Origin: Microcaldota archaeon
GTDB lineage: Archaea; Micrarchaeota; Micrarchaeia; Micrarchaeales; Micrarchaeaceae
Assembly: GCA_027339055.1 (NCBI GenBank)
Contig: DAHWRK010000005.1
Coordinates: forward strand, 1 to 42,756
DNA length: 42,756 nt
Direction: 5' to 3'
Part shown: positions 18,321-27,428 of the stretch, piece by piece
How the letters are laid out: the number at the start of each line of letters is the position of its first letter
How positions within the stretch are numbered: position 1 is the first letter of the stretch
Notes under the pieces: generated by a model
Told to the model about the DNA's origin: nothing
Database searches by the model: none
Seen by the model: the letters and a program-made list of their open reading frames with translations, nothing else
Translations under genes and position numbers: made by a program

Positions 18321-19064
18321 TCAAAGGAGCAGTGCCAATATGCCGAGAACATTCACCAGTATGTGCGGTATTATGGTCGAATAAAGCGACCTGGTGCGCT
18401 TGAACGCATAGCCTGCTATCAAACCGAATACGAAAGCAGCTATAAATTCAGATATGGACGCATAGCTAAGGAAATGCAGTATGCCGAATATCAATGCGCT
18501 CAGTATTATTCCTATGCGCGGTACCAGGAAGCCCCTGAAGAGTATTTCCTCGTCTATCGGCGCTACTATTACCGCGAAGGCAAAGAAATAAGCAGGAAGC
18601 CCTCCGAGCAGCTGCCTGACGTTTGTAGGAAGGGATATATGCGTGGCTGCCTGGAATGCTCCAAGGCCCAATTCAAGGAGCAATATTGCCAGGAATACCG
18701 TTATGCCATAAGCCAGCGCCTTCCTGTTCATCGCCCTTCTGGACAATCCCAATTCTATTATTATCTGCTTCAGGTTCTTTCCCTTTGCCATCAGATATGC
18801 GAACACAACCAACGGGAAAAAGAATGACAGGCCTATGCTGGAATCCGCATTTGCCACGTTTATGCCAATTATGCCTTCGGCATACAAGTAAGGGAAAAAG
18901 AATATCGAGATTATGGAACCCAGGAGCAGTATGTAGAATGTGTACCTTATTGACGCCCGTTCAGGCATTTCCTTTTTTGGAACTGCCTTCCTTGGTGCTG
19001 TTTTGCTTTTTGCATAACTCCGCGGTTTTGCCTTTGTGCTTCTCCTTTTGTTGCTTGAGGCCAT
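18321..19064 (-). CDS. CPBP-family intramembrane metalloprotease
   Basis: EEILFRGFLVPR, FGILHFLSYAS and late HILVN motif within a multi-TM protein; ATG at 19064 overlaps the S27ae stop (TGATG). Confidence 0.87.
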   Translation of the reverse strand: MASSNKRRSTKAKPRSYAKSKTAPRKAVPKKEMPERASIRYTFYILLLGSIISIFFFPYLYAEGIIGINVANADSSIGLSFFFPLVVFAYLMAKGKNLKQIIIELGLSRRAMNRKALAYGITVFLAILLLELGLGAFQAATHISLPTNVRQLLGGLPAYFFAFAVIVAPIDEEILFRGFLVPRIGIILSALIFGILHFLSYASISEFIAAFVFGLIAGYAFKRTRSLYSTIIPHILVNVLGILALLL

Positions 19065-19234
19065 CAAGCACCGCTCTTTTTCTGGCTCTTGAATTCCGTG
19101 TAGCCGCACTTTCCGCAGGAATACCTGTCCGCATGCTCAGCCATTCTGGATCCGCACTTGGGGCACATCTTGCCCGGCTTGTAAGCTTTCGCCTGCTTTT
19201 TCTTACCTGCTTCCTTGCCTTTTTTTTCAACCAT
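19064..19234 (-). CDS. rps27ae: 30S ribosomal protein S27ae (56 aa, absent from supplied ORF track)
   Basis: [56 protein letters not shown]: two CxxC knuckles and genomic position after S24e. Confidence 0.93.
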   Translation of the reverse strand: MVEKKGKEAGKKKQAKAYKPGKMCPKCGSRMAEHADRYSCGKCGYTEFKSQKKSGA

Positions 19235-19245
19235 TCAAAACACCA

Positions 19246-19566
19246 TTACTCTTTCTTTTCGCCCTCCTCTGCTTTCTGCCCTTTGCTCTCAGCTTTGGCT
19301 CTCCTATCGAGCTTATGCTTCTGCTCGTTCTGCGCCATTGCCTCTGCAGTTTCGTAGGATACTGCCGCGCCGCTGCACATCCTCTCGCCAAAGGCCTGGT
19401 AAAGCTCTTTTATCAGCGTAGCGTCTGGGCTGATGTTTAGCTTCTTGCAAAGCTCCTTTTTCACCTGTGCCGCAGAAGGCGTTTTCTCCTCTCCTACAAT
19501 CAAGAAGCTTATCTCGCGCCTCTTGAAAAGCTTGTTTTCCTTGTCGTTAGATATTTTAATTTCCAT
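19246..19566 (-). CDS. rps24e: 30S ribosomal protein S24e
   Basis: MEIKISNDKENKLFKRREISFLI...PSAAQVKKELCKKLNISPDATLIKELYQAFG. Confidence 0.93.
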   Translation of the reverse strand: MEIKISNDKENKLFKRREISFLIVGEEKTPSAAQVKKELCKKLNISPDATLIKELYQAFGERMCSGAAVSYETAEAMAQNEQKHKLDRRAKAESKGQKAEEGEKKE

Positions 19567-19571
19567 AAAAA

Positions 19572-19982
19572 TCACTCGTTGCTGCCAAGTATCCTTGAAA
19601 TTGCCCTCTTTCCCATCGCTTCGAGAACCTCAACCATTGTTCCTGATTCAAGCTTTCCCCTGAGTTCTTCCGGTACTGGAAGGTCGAAAACTTCATAGGT
19701 TTCAGGATCCATAAGCTGCGCGGTCGTATCTGTGGCAGATACTACCTGCGACTTTTTCTTCTTTATTACCGGCACTTCGGTATCGCCATCGCTCGGCTTC
19801 AGGAGCGTCTTCTTCTGACCGTCGAATATGCCTATGGCGGTGATGCGCATCTTCGCCGACCCGTGCTTTCCCGGAGAGCTGGTCTCTATATCGACTACCT
19901 TGCACGGTATGTCATCTATGACTATGAATCGTCCTACCTTAATCTCCTTCATCGAAGCTCTGAGTATCTCTCCTTCAGTCAT
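19572..19982 (-). CDS. eif5A: translation initiation factor aIF5A
   Basis: CKVVDIETSSPGKHGSAKMRITAIGIFDG hypusination loop; start at 19982. Confidence 0.95.
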   Translation of the reverse strand: MTEGEILRASMKEIKVGRFIVIDDIPCKVVDIETSSPGKHGSAKMRITAIGIFDGQKKTLLKPSDGDTEVPVIKKKKSQVVSATDTTAQLMDPETYEVFDLPVPEELRGKLESGTMVEVLEAMGKRAISRILGSNE

Positions 19983-20079
19983 CAAAATTACCAATAGCAA
20001 TTGTACATAGGATTAGTATACAAAAGTTATATAAACGTTAGATAATACCGTACCTTGACAAAAGAAAAATGCAAAGGAC

Positions 20080-20095
20080 GGGCGCATATGCGCCC
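20080..20095. terminator. perfect palindrome GGGCGCATATGCGCCC between ftsZ-A stop and aIF5A
   Basis: 16 bp perfect inverted repeat 8 bp beyond the ftsZ-A stop; minus strand continues gtcctttgcatttttctttt. Confidence 0.45.
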
Positions 20096-20103
20096 AAAAC
20101 AAA

Positions 20104-21135
20104 TCAATAAATCCTGTCAACTCCCAAAAGGAAATCGTTGTTGTACTCTGTGCTTACGCTTTTCGGGATGCCGCTGCCAAGGTTTGGCGTCACGCCAGTT
20201 ACTATGGACATGACTCTTATCTGGTCGTTCATTTCCGGGCTTAGCCTGGATCCGAATATCACATTGGCCTTCGCATCCATTCCCTCTGTTACTCCGCGGC
20301 CGATTTTGGTTGCTTCGTCAATAGTCATTGACGCGCCTCCGGTAACGTGAATCATGGCGTTCTTGCCGTTGGTTATGTCAACGTTCAGCAATGGGTGCGA
20401 CAGCGTGGACTTTATGGCCTTCTGCACTCTGTCCGTTCCGTTCCCGAATCCGAGGTTTATTACTGCGGTGCCTCCGTCCCTAAGCACGGTCCTCAGGTCT
20501 GCGAAGTCTATGTTTATCAGGCTGGGCTGCGTTATGACGTCTGTTATTCCCTTCACTGCGTTGTAGGCTATGTTGTCTACAAGCTCGAAAGATTTTTCCA
20601 CAGGGAGGTTCGGCGCGTAGCTCAAAAGCCTGTCGTTCTCCACTATTATGGTGGTATCGGCATTCTTCCTGAGCTGCTCCAGCGACCAGTCTGCCTTTGT
20701 CTTCCTGCTTCTTTCCAGCGAGAACGGGTATGTAACAAAGCCTATGACCAGTGCGCCCTCCTCCTTTGCGAGCTTTGCTATCACTGGCGCTGAGCCTCCT
20801 CCTGTTCCGCCGCCCATTCCTGCAGATACGAATACCATGTCGTAGCCTTTTATCGCTTCCAGAATTTCGCCCTGGCTCGCTTCTGCGGCTTTCATTCCCA
20901 CTTCCGGGAATCCGCCGGCTCCGAGCCCTCTGGTTATCTCTTTTCCTATGAGCAGCTTCTTGTCTGCTTTTATCATGTTGAGGTGTTTTGCATCGGTATT
21001 TACGGCAATTGTCGCCGCGCTCTTCAACCCGTTGTTGTAGAGCCTATTGACAAGATTGCTCCCCTGCCCTCCTGCTCCTACTACTGCTATCTTTGCCCTG
21101 AAAAGGTCTTCATCGTCCATATCAAAGTTGTTCAT
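20104..21135 (-). CDS. ftsZ: FtsZ paralogue A
   Basis: VVGAGGQGSNLVNRL, GMGGGTGGGSAPVIAKLAKEEGALVIGFVTYPF, NIDFADLRTV T7 loop. Confidence 0.93.
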   Translation of the reverse strand: MNNFDMDDEDLFRAKIAVVGAGGQGSNLVNRLYNNGLKSAATIAVNTDAKHLNMIKADKKLLIGKEITRGLGAGGFPEVGMKAAEASQGEILEAIKGYDMVFVSAGMGGGTGGGSAPVIAKLAKEEGALVIGFVTYPFSLERSRKTKADWSLEQLRKNADTTIIVENDRLLSYAPNLPVEKSFELVDNIAYNAVKGITDVITQPSLINIDFADLRTVLRDGGTAVINLGFGNGTDRVQKAIKSTLSHPLLNVDITNGKNAMIHVTGGASMTIDEATKIGRGVTEGMDAKANVIFGSRLSPEMNDQIRVMSIVTGVTPNLGSGIPKSVSTEYNNDFLLGVDRIY

Positions 21136-21146
21136 TTGCCCACCGA

Positions 21147-22205
21147 TTAGCCTATCATCTCAAGGTCAGAGTACGAGCTCTGCCTTTTTTCTTCAAGCTT
21201 GCCGACTATGCTGCTGCCCCTTACGCCAGTGACTATCGCCACTATCTCAATCTGGTCATCGTAACCTGGTATTAGCCTCGCGCCCCATTTTATGTTGGCC
21301 TTCGGGTCCATCCTGTCGGTTATGATTTCTCCAGCCTTTATCGCATCGCCTATTGTAAGGGACGCGCCTCCGGATATATGTATGAGTGCTCCCTTCGCAT
21401 TTTCGAAGTCCACGTCAAGAAGCTTGTTCTTCAGTACGGATTCCGCGGCTATGTTGACCTTGTCTGTGCCCTTGCCGCTTCCCACTGCAATAAAGCCTAC
21501 CTGCCCGTTGCCCATTATGGACCTTACGTCGGCGAAGTCTATGTTTATCAGGCTCGGCTGCGTTATTGTCCATACAAGCCCTCCTATTGCCTTGGCAAGA
21601 ACCTCGTCCGCAAGCGCGAACGCTTCGTTCATCGGAAGGTTAGGCACCAGCTTTACAAGCCTGTTGTTGTCTATTATTATGACGCTGTCGCAGTACTTCC
21701 TAAGCTCCTGTATCCCCTCTTCGGCCTTTACCTTTCTTATCCCTTCAAGGTCAAACGGATACGTTACCATCGAGACTACTATCGCACCCTGCTCCTTTGC
21801 AATCTGCGCAGCCACTCTTATGGATCCTGTTCCGGTTCCTCCGCCCATTCCTGCGCATAGGAATGCAAGCTGTGCGCCCTCAAACGCCTTTTCTATCAAA
21901 GGCCTGTCGACTTCGGCAGCCTTCGCGCCCAGAAGCGGGTCGCCTCCTGCGCCCAAGCCCCTAGTCAGGGTTTTTCCTATCAGTATCTTGTTGATTCTGT
22001 CGTCGATTATCTTGAAATGCTGGTAGTCGGTGTTGAAAGCTATAAATTCGGTTCCCTTAACTCCCGCTTTCACCAGCCTGTTCACTATGTTGTTTCCGCC
22101 TCCTCCAAATCCTGCCGTTATTATTTTTATTTGGGAAGACCCCATCTCCTGTGTTTCGCTCGTCGAAGCGTTTCCACCCAGTATGTTGTTAACGAAGTCG
22201 CTCAT
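21147..22205 (-). CDS. ftsZ: FtsZ paralogue B
   Basis: GFGGGGNNIVNRL, GMGGGTGTGSIRVAAQIAKEQGAIVVSMVTYPF, NIDFADVRSI. Confidence 0.93.
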   Translation of the reverse strand: MSDFVNNILGGNASTSETQEMGSSQIKIITAGFGGGGNNIVNRLVKAGVKGTEFIAFNTDYQHFKIIDDRINKILIGKTLTRGLGAGGDPLLGAKAAEVDRPLIEKAFEGAQLAFLCAGMGGGTGTGSIRVAAQIAKEQGAIVVSMVTYPFDLEGIRKVKAEEGIQELRKYCDSVIIIDNNRLVKLVPNLPMNEAFALADEVLAKAIGGLVWTITQPSLINIDFADVRSIMGNGQVGFIAVGSGKGTDKVNIAAESVLKNKLLDVDFENAKGALIHISGGASLTIGDAIKAGEIITDRMDPKANIKWGARLIPGYDDQIEIVAIVTGVRGSSIVGKLEEKRQSSYSDLEMIG

Positions 22206-22401
22206 TCAGATCGCCTTTTTTGGTCGAAAAAATTTCTCTGATAAGCTTTAAAAGCCTTTTGTTAGGCAAAATATTAATTGTAGTCCAGAATCGTGTACTC
22301 TTCTAAATGTATATATCAAAGTAAAATAAGGATATATCAGTAAAAATAGCGACATTTTAAAACAAATAAAAGTATTTCTGTAAACGTATTTTGCCCGGCA
22401 T

Positions 22402-23067
22402 TCAGTTTATAAAATCAGTATAATTGCTTGCATCAACTGTCGATGTAGCCAGTATCGTCCCGTTTGTTCCCATAGCGGCATACAGCACGTTTGCCGTGTC
22501 TGTGGCGTTATATTTTATAATCCACGCATCGGTGGAATTTATGCCGATAGAGTAAAGGAACGAGTTTCCGGTCCTGTAATAGTTGGCGTATGCATTGGTG
22601 TTGTTGTATCCGTACTTGCCGACGTAATTCAATATCGATGCGTTGCCTGATTCATACGCTCTGGTGATGGCTATGTACGCCTGCGATATAACGTAATCCG
22701 GGGCATAGCCGAAGCCGTACACCCTGCAATTCGATGCGTAAAGCACCTCGTCGCTAGGCACAAGCGTAACCGCAGGGTAATCGAATCCTTCTGTCATGAC
22801 CTCAGGGCACGCCTTCGTTGAATTGTAAACGACGTTGAGCACTACATTCCAGCTGTCGGCTGTTAAGTTTGACCTAGATATGCTTATGACGTTGAATACC
22901 GCATCCGGATATTGCTGCTGTATGTCTTTCAGAACAAGTGCCTCTGCCTGTGCCGAAGTCAGCGGCTTAGGCACTGGATGGTAGAATAGCAACCCTGCCC
23001 CGAATATGACGCCTAAAATGAATATCACCGCTATCGTGGCTATTGCTATTTTGCCGAAAAGGTCCAT
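22402..23067 (-). CDS. membrane-anchored hypothetical protein
   Basis: N-terminal TM IAIATIAVIFILGVIFGAGLLFY followed by a sequon-rich extracytoplasmic domain. Confidence 0.65.
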   Translation of the reverse strand: MDLFGKIAIATIAVIFILGVIFGAGLLFYHPVPKPLTSAQAEALVLKDIQQQYPDAVFNVISISRSNLTADSWNVVLNVVYNSTKACPEVMTEGFDYPAVTLVPSDEVLYASNCRVYGFGYAPDYVISQAYIAITRAYESGNASILNYVGKYGYNNTNAYANYYRTGNSFLYSIGINSTDAWIIKYNATDTANVLYAAMGTNGTILATSTVDASNYTDFIN

Positions 23068-23120
23068 GGTAATATATTCTAGGACAAATTTTATATACTA
23101 TGCATTTGCGGCCCACGGTG

Positions 23121-24029
23121 CTATTCCTGCTTCAACGAGAGGAAAAGTAGCACCGCTTTTGCTATCAGCAGCTTGTTTTTCGCCTGCTCCCAGACTATGC
23201 TTCTAGGCCCATCTATTACTTCTGCAGTTATCTCTTCGCCTCGGTGCGCCGGAAGGCAATGCATTACGAGGGCATCCTGGCCCGCATATTCGAGCAGCTT
23301 CGAATTCACCTGATAATCCTTGAACATTTCGCGCCTCTTGTCCGCCTCGCTTTCCTGGCCCATGCTCACGAAAGTATCGGTATAAACTATGTTGGCCCCG
23401 TCAAGCCCATCCTTTACGCTGTCGTAGACGTATACGAGCCCGTGCTCCCTTGCCTTGTTGAAATAGGCGTTGTTTGGCATGTAATCCCTTGGGCCGACCA
23501 GTGATATTCTGCTGTTTAGCTTTGTTGCAGCCAGCATCAGCGAATTCGCAGTGTTGGTTGCTATATCCCCGACAAATGCTATCCTTATGTCCTTGAAATT
23601 CTTTATGTGCGCATTCATAGTATACATGTCAACCAAGGCTTGGGTAGGATGCTCGAGATCTGTTAGCGCGTTTATCACTGGCACTGAGGAGTTTTCGGCC
23701 ATTTCAACAATGTCGTCGTGCTTGTAAAGCCTTGCCGCTATGAAATCGCAGTAGCTGCTCAGCATCTTTCCTATGTCCGAATAGCTTTCTCCTCTGCTTC
23801 TCTGCGATGTTGCAGCGTCTATATATATGCCCTTGCCTCCGAGCTGCGATATTCCTGCTTCGAACGAGGTCCTTGTCCTGGTGGACGGCTTTTCAAAAAA
23901 AAGTGCCAGCGTGGAGTTTTCGCGAAGCGATGCCTGCTCCTTGTTCTCCCTGAGGTTGTCTGCGATATCAAATATCTTCAGCATGTCTTCCTTGGAAAGG
24001 TCGTTGATGCCGAGTATATTCATCCACAC
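23121..24029 (-). CDS. argF: ornithine carbamoyltransferase
   Basis: FEKPSTRTRTSFEAGISQLGG, LEHPTQALVDMYT, MHCLPAHRGEEI signature motifs. Confidence 0.92.
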   Translation of the reverse strand: MWMNILGINDLSKEDMLKIFDIADNLRENKEQASLRENSTLALFFEKPSTRTRTSFEAGISQLGGKGIYIDAATSQRSRGESYSDIGKMLSSYCDFIAARLYKHDDIVEMAENSSVPVINALTDLEHPTQALVDMYTMNAHIKNFKDIRIAFVGDIATNTANSLMLAATKLNSRISLVGPRDYMPNNAYFNKAREHGLVYVYDSVKDGLDGANIVYTDTFVSMGQESEADKRREMFKDYQVNSKLLEYAGQDALVMHCLPAHRGEEITAEVIDGPRSIVWEQAKNKLLIAKAVLLFLSLKQE

Positions 24030-24493
24030 TACCCGAAAATAGATCCGAATCCTGCGTTCGCGCGGTCCTCCTCGTCGTGTATTGCTTTTATTACTTTCTG
24101 CGAAGTCTCATCGTCGGCCTTGGCGAAGCTTTCGTATTCGTCCTTGAGCCTGTCCTCTGCCATTTTCAAGAATTCGTCGTTTGCCTTGAGATACAGATAG
24201 CATTTGCTCTGGTCCAGGCCAAGTGATGACCCTTCTCTAAGGCTGTATTCCTGCCTTGCAAATATCACGTTGAGGCTTTTGTCGTTCTTGAGCCTCTCCT
24301 TTGCATCATCTATGCGCTTTTGCAGCGCCTCGTACTGTTCCCGCGCCTCAGGATGCTGCTCCATGTACTTCTTGTCCTCGAATTCCTTTGGCATGTCCGG
24401 GAGCAGGTTCTTATCCAGATATGGGTCGTAGGAAAGCGCCCTGGAAAGCTTGTCCATGGATGCTTTGTCGAAAGAGTAAACCCTTTCAGACAT
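24029..24493 (-). CDS. conserved-looking hypothetical helical protein
   Basis: Intact 154-codon ORF between argF and rps8e, tightly packed on the same strand. Confidence 0.65.
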   Translation of the reverse strand: MSERVYSFDKASMDKLSRALSYDPYLDKNLLPDMPKEFEDKKYMEQHPEAREQYEALQKRIDDAKERLKNDKSLNVIFARQEYSLREGSSLGLDQSKCYLYLKANDEFLKMAEDRLKDEYESFAKADDETSQKVIKAIHDEEDRANAGFGSIFG

Positions 24494-24497
24494 AAAA

Positions 24498-24893
24498 TCA
24501 CGATATAAGCTTGGCTATGACGGTGCCTTCCCTTCCCGGCCTGTTCACAACCACTGCCTTGCCCATGTCGGTGTTTATTATCGTGCCTTTGGTTATGATG
24601 TTCTGCCTGGCGAAGTTCCTGTTGTCCTTGGACTCCAGCACTCCCTTTATCTCGAGCTTCTTGTAGCCCTCCTTTGTCAGGACGTTAACGCTCTTGGCAG
24701 CCTTAAGCCTTACTGTATCGGAGCCTCCGCGCCTTCTCACCGGCTCTGCCACGTCGCTGGCAGCGAGCTTCGTAGCGCTGAAGTAGTTGCCTGCGTTGCT
24801 CCTTCTCTTGTCCTTGAACTTTATCTTCCTCTTGCCGTTGCCCGAGCCCTTTGTTTTTGATGGGCCGTGCACCTGCCTGCTAAATTGACTCAT
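24498..24893 (-). CDS. rps8e: 30S ribosomal protein S8e
   Basis: KRKIKFKDKRRSNAGNYFSATKL...VRRRGGSDTVRLKAAKSVNV...IITKGTIINTDMGKAVVVNRPGREGTVIAKLI. Confidence 0.93.
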   Translation of the reverse strand: MSQFSRQVHGPSKTKGSGNGKRKIKFKDKRRSNAGNYFSATKLAASDVAEPVRRRGGSDTVRLKAAKSVNVLTKEGYKKLEIKGVLESKDNRNFARQNIITKGTIINTDMGKAVVVNRPGREGTVIAKLIS

Positions 24894-24962
24894 AAACTCA
24901 CTTTTTTATCCTAAAAGCAAACGAAAGAGATGCTTATATGATTAATTTGAATATATAAGCTT

Positions 24963-25637
24963 TTAAAATTTTGTATGCCCTGCTTCAAAGTTCTCAAGAT
25001 TCGTCTGCCTGTATTCGCTGCCATAAGCGCCGTGATTTCTAAGCATCCTTTCGAGCTCCTCCTTAGCTCTTTCCATTCCAATCTCCATGTCGCTGAGCAC
25101 TATGTTGGCGGTAATCTGCACGCTTTCGTGGTTCTTCGTATTGTAATAAAACGGGCTGAGATAATAAATATTTAGCGAAGTTAAGTTTCTTGTCTTTCCG
25201 CCAATGTGGTCGAAATATTTGATCCCGGAAAGCTTATAATGAAGCTCGGCATTTTTGTCTATATCTACCTCGGCGTACAGCACAGGCGCATTAACCCTGT
25301 GGAATGCCTTTTCCCTAGGATCCTTGGACGCGTAGACGCTTAGCGTCGTATTGCCAGAAAATTCATTATTGGCGAGTATGATCTTCTTTACCGATTCCAT
25401 TACGAACCTTCCTGCGTTATTTGAAGACATGCAAAGAACGTAATAGTCGCTGCCGTTTCCCTGAGCCTGCATGTCTATGTGGTATTTTCCGCTGCCATAA
25501 TCGGATACCACTCCGACCAAGTCTATCTGAAAGCTCGCAAAATGCGACTTTTTGCCACTGCGAAGCAGTCCACCTGCAGAGAGCGTGCTTGTCTCGCTTG
25601 GCGAAATGCCGTGCTCTCTATATGTGTTTACATGCAT
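24963..25637 (-). CDS. hypothetical protein
   Basis: Intact 224-codon ORF with no recognised motif. Confidence 0.6.
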   Translation of the reverse strand: MHVNTYREHGISPSETSTLSAGGLLRSGKKSHFASFQIDLVGVVSDYGSGKYHIDMQAQGNGSDYYVLCMSSNNAGRFVMESVKKIILANNEFSGNTTLSVYASKDPREKAFHRVNAPVLYAEVDIDKNAELHYKLSGIKYFDHIGGKTRNLTSLNIYYLSPFYYNTKNHESVQITANIVLSDMEIGMERAKEELERMLRNHGAYGSEYRQTNLENFEAGHTKF

Positions 25638-25676
25638 AAAGACTATCGCTGCTTACGAAATATTTAGTGCTTTCGG

Positions 25677-27338
25677 CTAGCTGTCTTCCTCAAATCTTTC
25701 TAGATCCTTGAGCTGCTTGTCGCTTAGCTTGGAGAAAACGGGTTCAAGCCCTTCAAGATTCAATTCTTTCAACGGCTTCTTCAGGTCAGAAAGCCTTGGT
25801 TCTGATATGCCGAACCTCTTCAAAATCTTTGACGAAGCATCAGGGGCGAAAGGCCACATCAGCACTCCCATCCTTCTCACTATCGAAACCATTCCCCCCA
25901 GAAACTCTTTGGCCCTGTCCTCACCGCCAAGCTTGACGCCATCCTTGCCTATCAGTTCCCATGGCCTGCTGCTGCTTATCGTCTCGTTGCCTACGTCTGC
26001 TATCGCCACAAGCTCCCTGAGCGCCTCCCTCATCTTGAGCGCCTCGAAATCCTCTGCATACTTTCTGGTCAGCATTGCGACTTTATCCGTACTTTTTTCG
26101 TCCTCGACGAGCTCCGAGGCTTTGAGCCCGGAATTCTTAAGCAGCGTAAGCACCCTGTGCACGTAATTGCCTATCTTGTCATTCATTATCTTGTTGACTA
26201 CTTCCACGAAAAGGGCTATGGTAAAATCGTTGTCAGAGCTTTCAGGCGCAAGGTACATCAGAGCAAACCTCCAGTAGTCGGGCCCTGTTATCTCAAGCGC
26301 GTTTTCCATGTTAAGGCCAACTCCCCTGCTCTTCGAGAACTTGAGCCCCTTTGCAGTCAGGTACTCGTAAGCGTATATTGTGTGCGGCAGCACGAACCCA
26401 AGACCCGAGCCTATGAGTATGCCTGGCCACATCATCGTATGAAATTCTATGTTGTCCTTTCCCATAAACTGTATGAGTTCTGTGTCAGGGCCTTTCCAGT
26501 AATCTTTCCACTTCTCGGACCACTCCATGCTTATTCCTATGTAGCCTATGACCGCATCAAACCATACGTAGAATACCTTGTCCTCGAAACCTTTTCTCGG
26601 AACCGGAAAGCCCCACTTCATCTCCCTGGTTATCTCCCTCGGTTCCAGGCCCTGCTCTAGGTAGCTCACTGTTTTGTTGGCTGCATTCCTGCTCCATGCA
26701 CCCATCCTCATCTTAACGAAATCAAGTATCTCGGGCTGAAGCTTGTCGAGCTCTATTGCCAGGTTTACCGTCTTCTTGAATTCTATGTCCTTGTTGTGGC
26801 ACAGGCCGCAGTAAGGGTCTATGAGATCCTGCGGGCTAAGCAGCCTTCCGCAGTTGTCGCACTGGTCCCCGCGCGCACCCTCAAAGCCGCAGTACGGGCA
26901 TTTTCCCTCTATATATCTGTCTGTCAGGAACCTCTTGTCTATGTTGCAGTATGGCATTACGGATTCCACTTCCTTTATGTATCCGTTCTTGTCAAGGGCT
27001 TCAAATATCTCGTACACTGCCTTCTTGTTGCTTTCGGAATTAGTCTTACCGTAATGCGTGAAACTGCATTCGAAGCTCTCGAAAACTTTTTTCATGCGCT
27101 CGTGCACGCTGTCGGCCAGGTGCTCCGCGCTGACTCCCTCTTTGAGAGCCCTTATTTCTATTGGGGTACCATGCTGATCCGAGCCGCATATGAATATGGA
27201 ATCGCGGCCTGCCAGCTCCTCATATCTATGGAATACGTCAGCAGGCAGTATTGAACCCACAAAGTTGCCCAGATGAGGCATTGCCTCCGAGTAAGGCAGG
27301 GCTGAAGTTATTATGGTTTTTTTGGTATTCTGCTGCAT
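25677..27338 (-). CDS. metG: methionyl-tRNA synthetase
   Basis: TSALPYSEAMPHLGNFVGSILPADVFHRY, zinc-binding CPYCGFEGARGDQCDNCG, KFSKSRGVGL. Confidence 0.95.
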   Translation of the reverse strand: MQQNTKKTIITSALPYSEAMPHLGNFVGSILPADVFHRYEELAGRDSIFICGSDQHGTPIEIRALKEGVSAEHLADSVHERMKKVFESFECSFTHYGKTNSESNKKAVYEIFEALDKNGYIKEVESVMPYCNIDKRFLTDRYIEGKCPYCGFEGARGDQCDNCGRLLSPQDLIDPYCGLCHNKDIEFKKTVNLAIELDKLQPEILDFVKMRMGAWSRNAANKTVSYLEQGLEPREITREMKWGFPVPRKGFEDKVFYVWFDAVIGYIGISMEWSEKWKDYWKGPDTELIQFMGKDNIEFHTMMWPGILIGSGLGFVLPHTIYAYEYLTAKGLKFSKSRGVGLNMENALEITGPDYWRFALMYLAPESSDNDFTIALFVEVVNKIMNDKIGNYVHRVLTLLKNSGLKASELVEDEKSTDKVAMLTRKYAEDFEALKMREALRELVAIADVGNETISSSRPWELIGKDGVKLGGEDRAKEFLGGMVSIVRRMGVLMWPFAPDASSKILKRFGISEPRLSDLKKPLKELNLEGLEPVFSKLSDKQLKDLERFEEDS

Positions 27339-27428
27339 CTATCCTCACTGCGCCGCTTGAATGCTATAGATATATGACAGAAGCCTATAAATAATTTAAA
27401 TCACAATCAAATTCAGGCTGTTCCTCTA

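Noticed and set aside
18656-19357. 233 aa plus-strand ORF across CPBP/S27ae/S24e
   Set aside because: Antisense to three well-supported genes; no coherent domain.
21292-22026. 244 aa plus-strand ORF
   Set aside because: Antisense to ftsZ-B, Ser/Pro-rich with no domain signal; the same applies to 41450..41803 and 40982..41434 over ftsZ-C.
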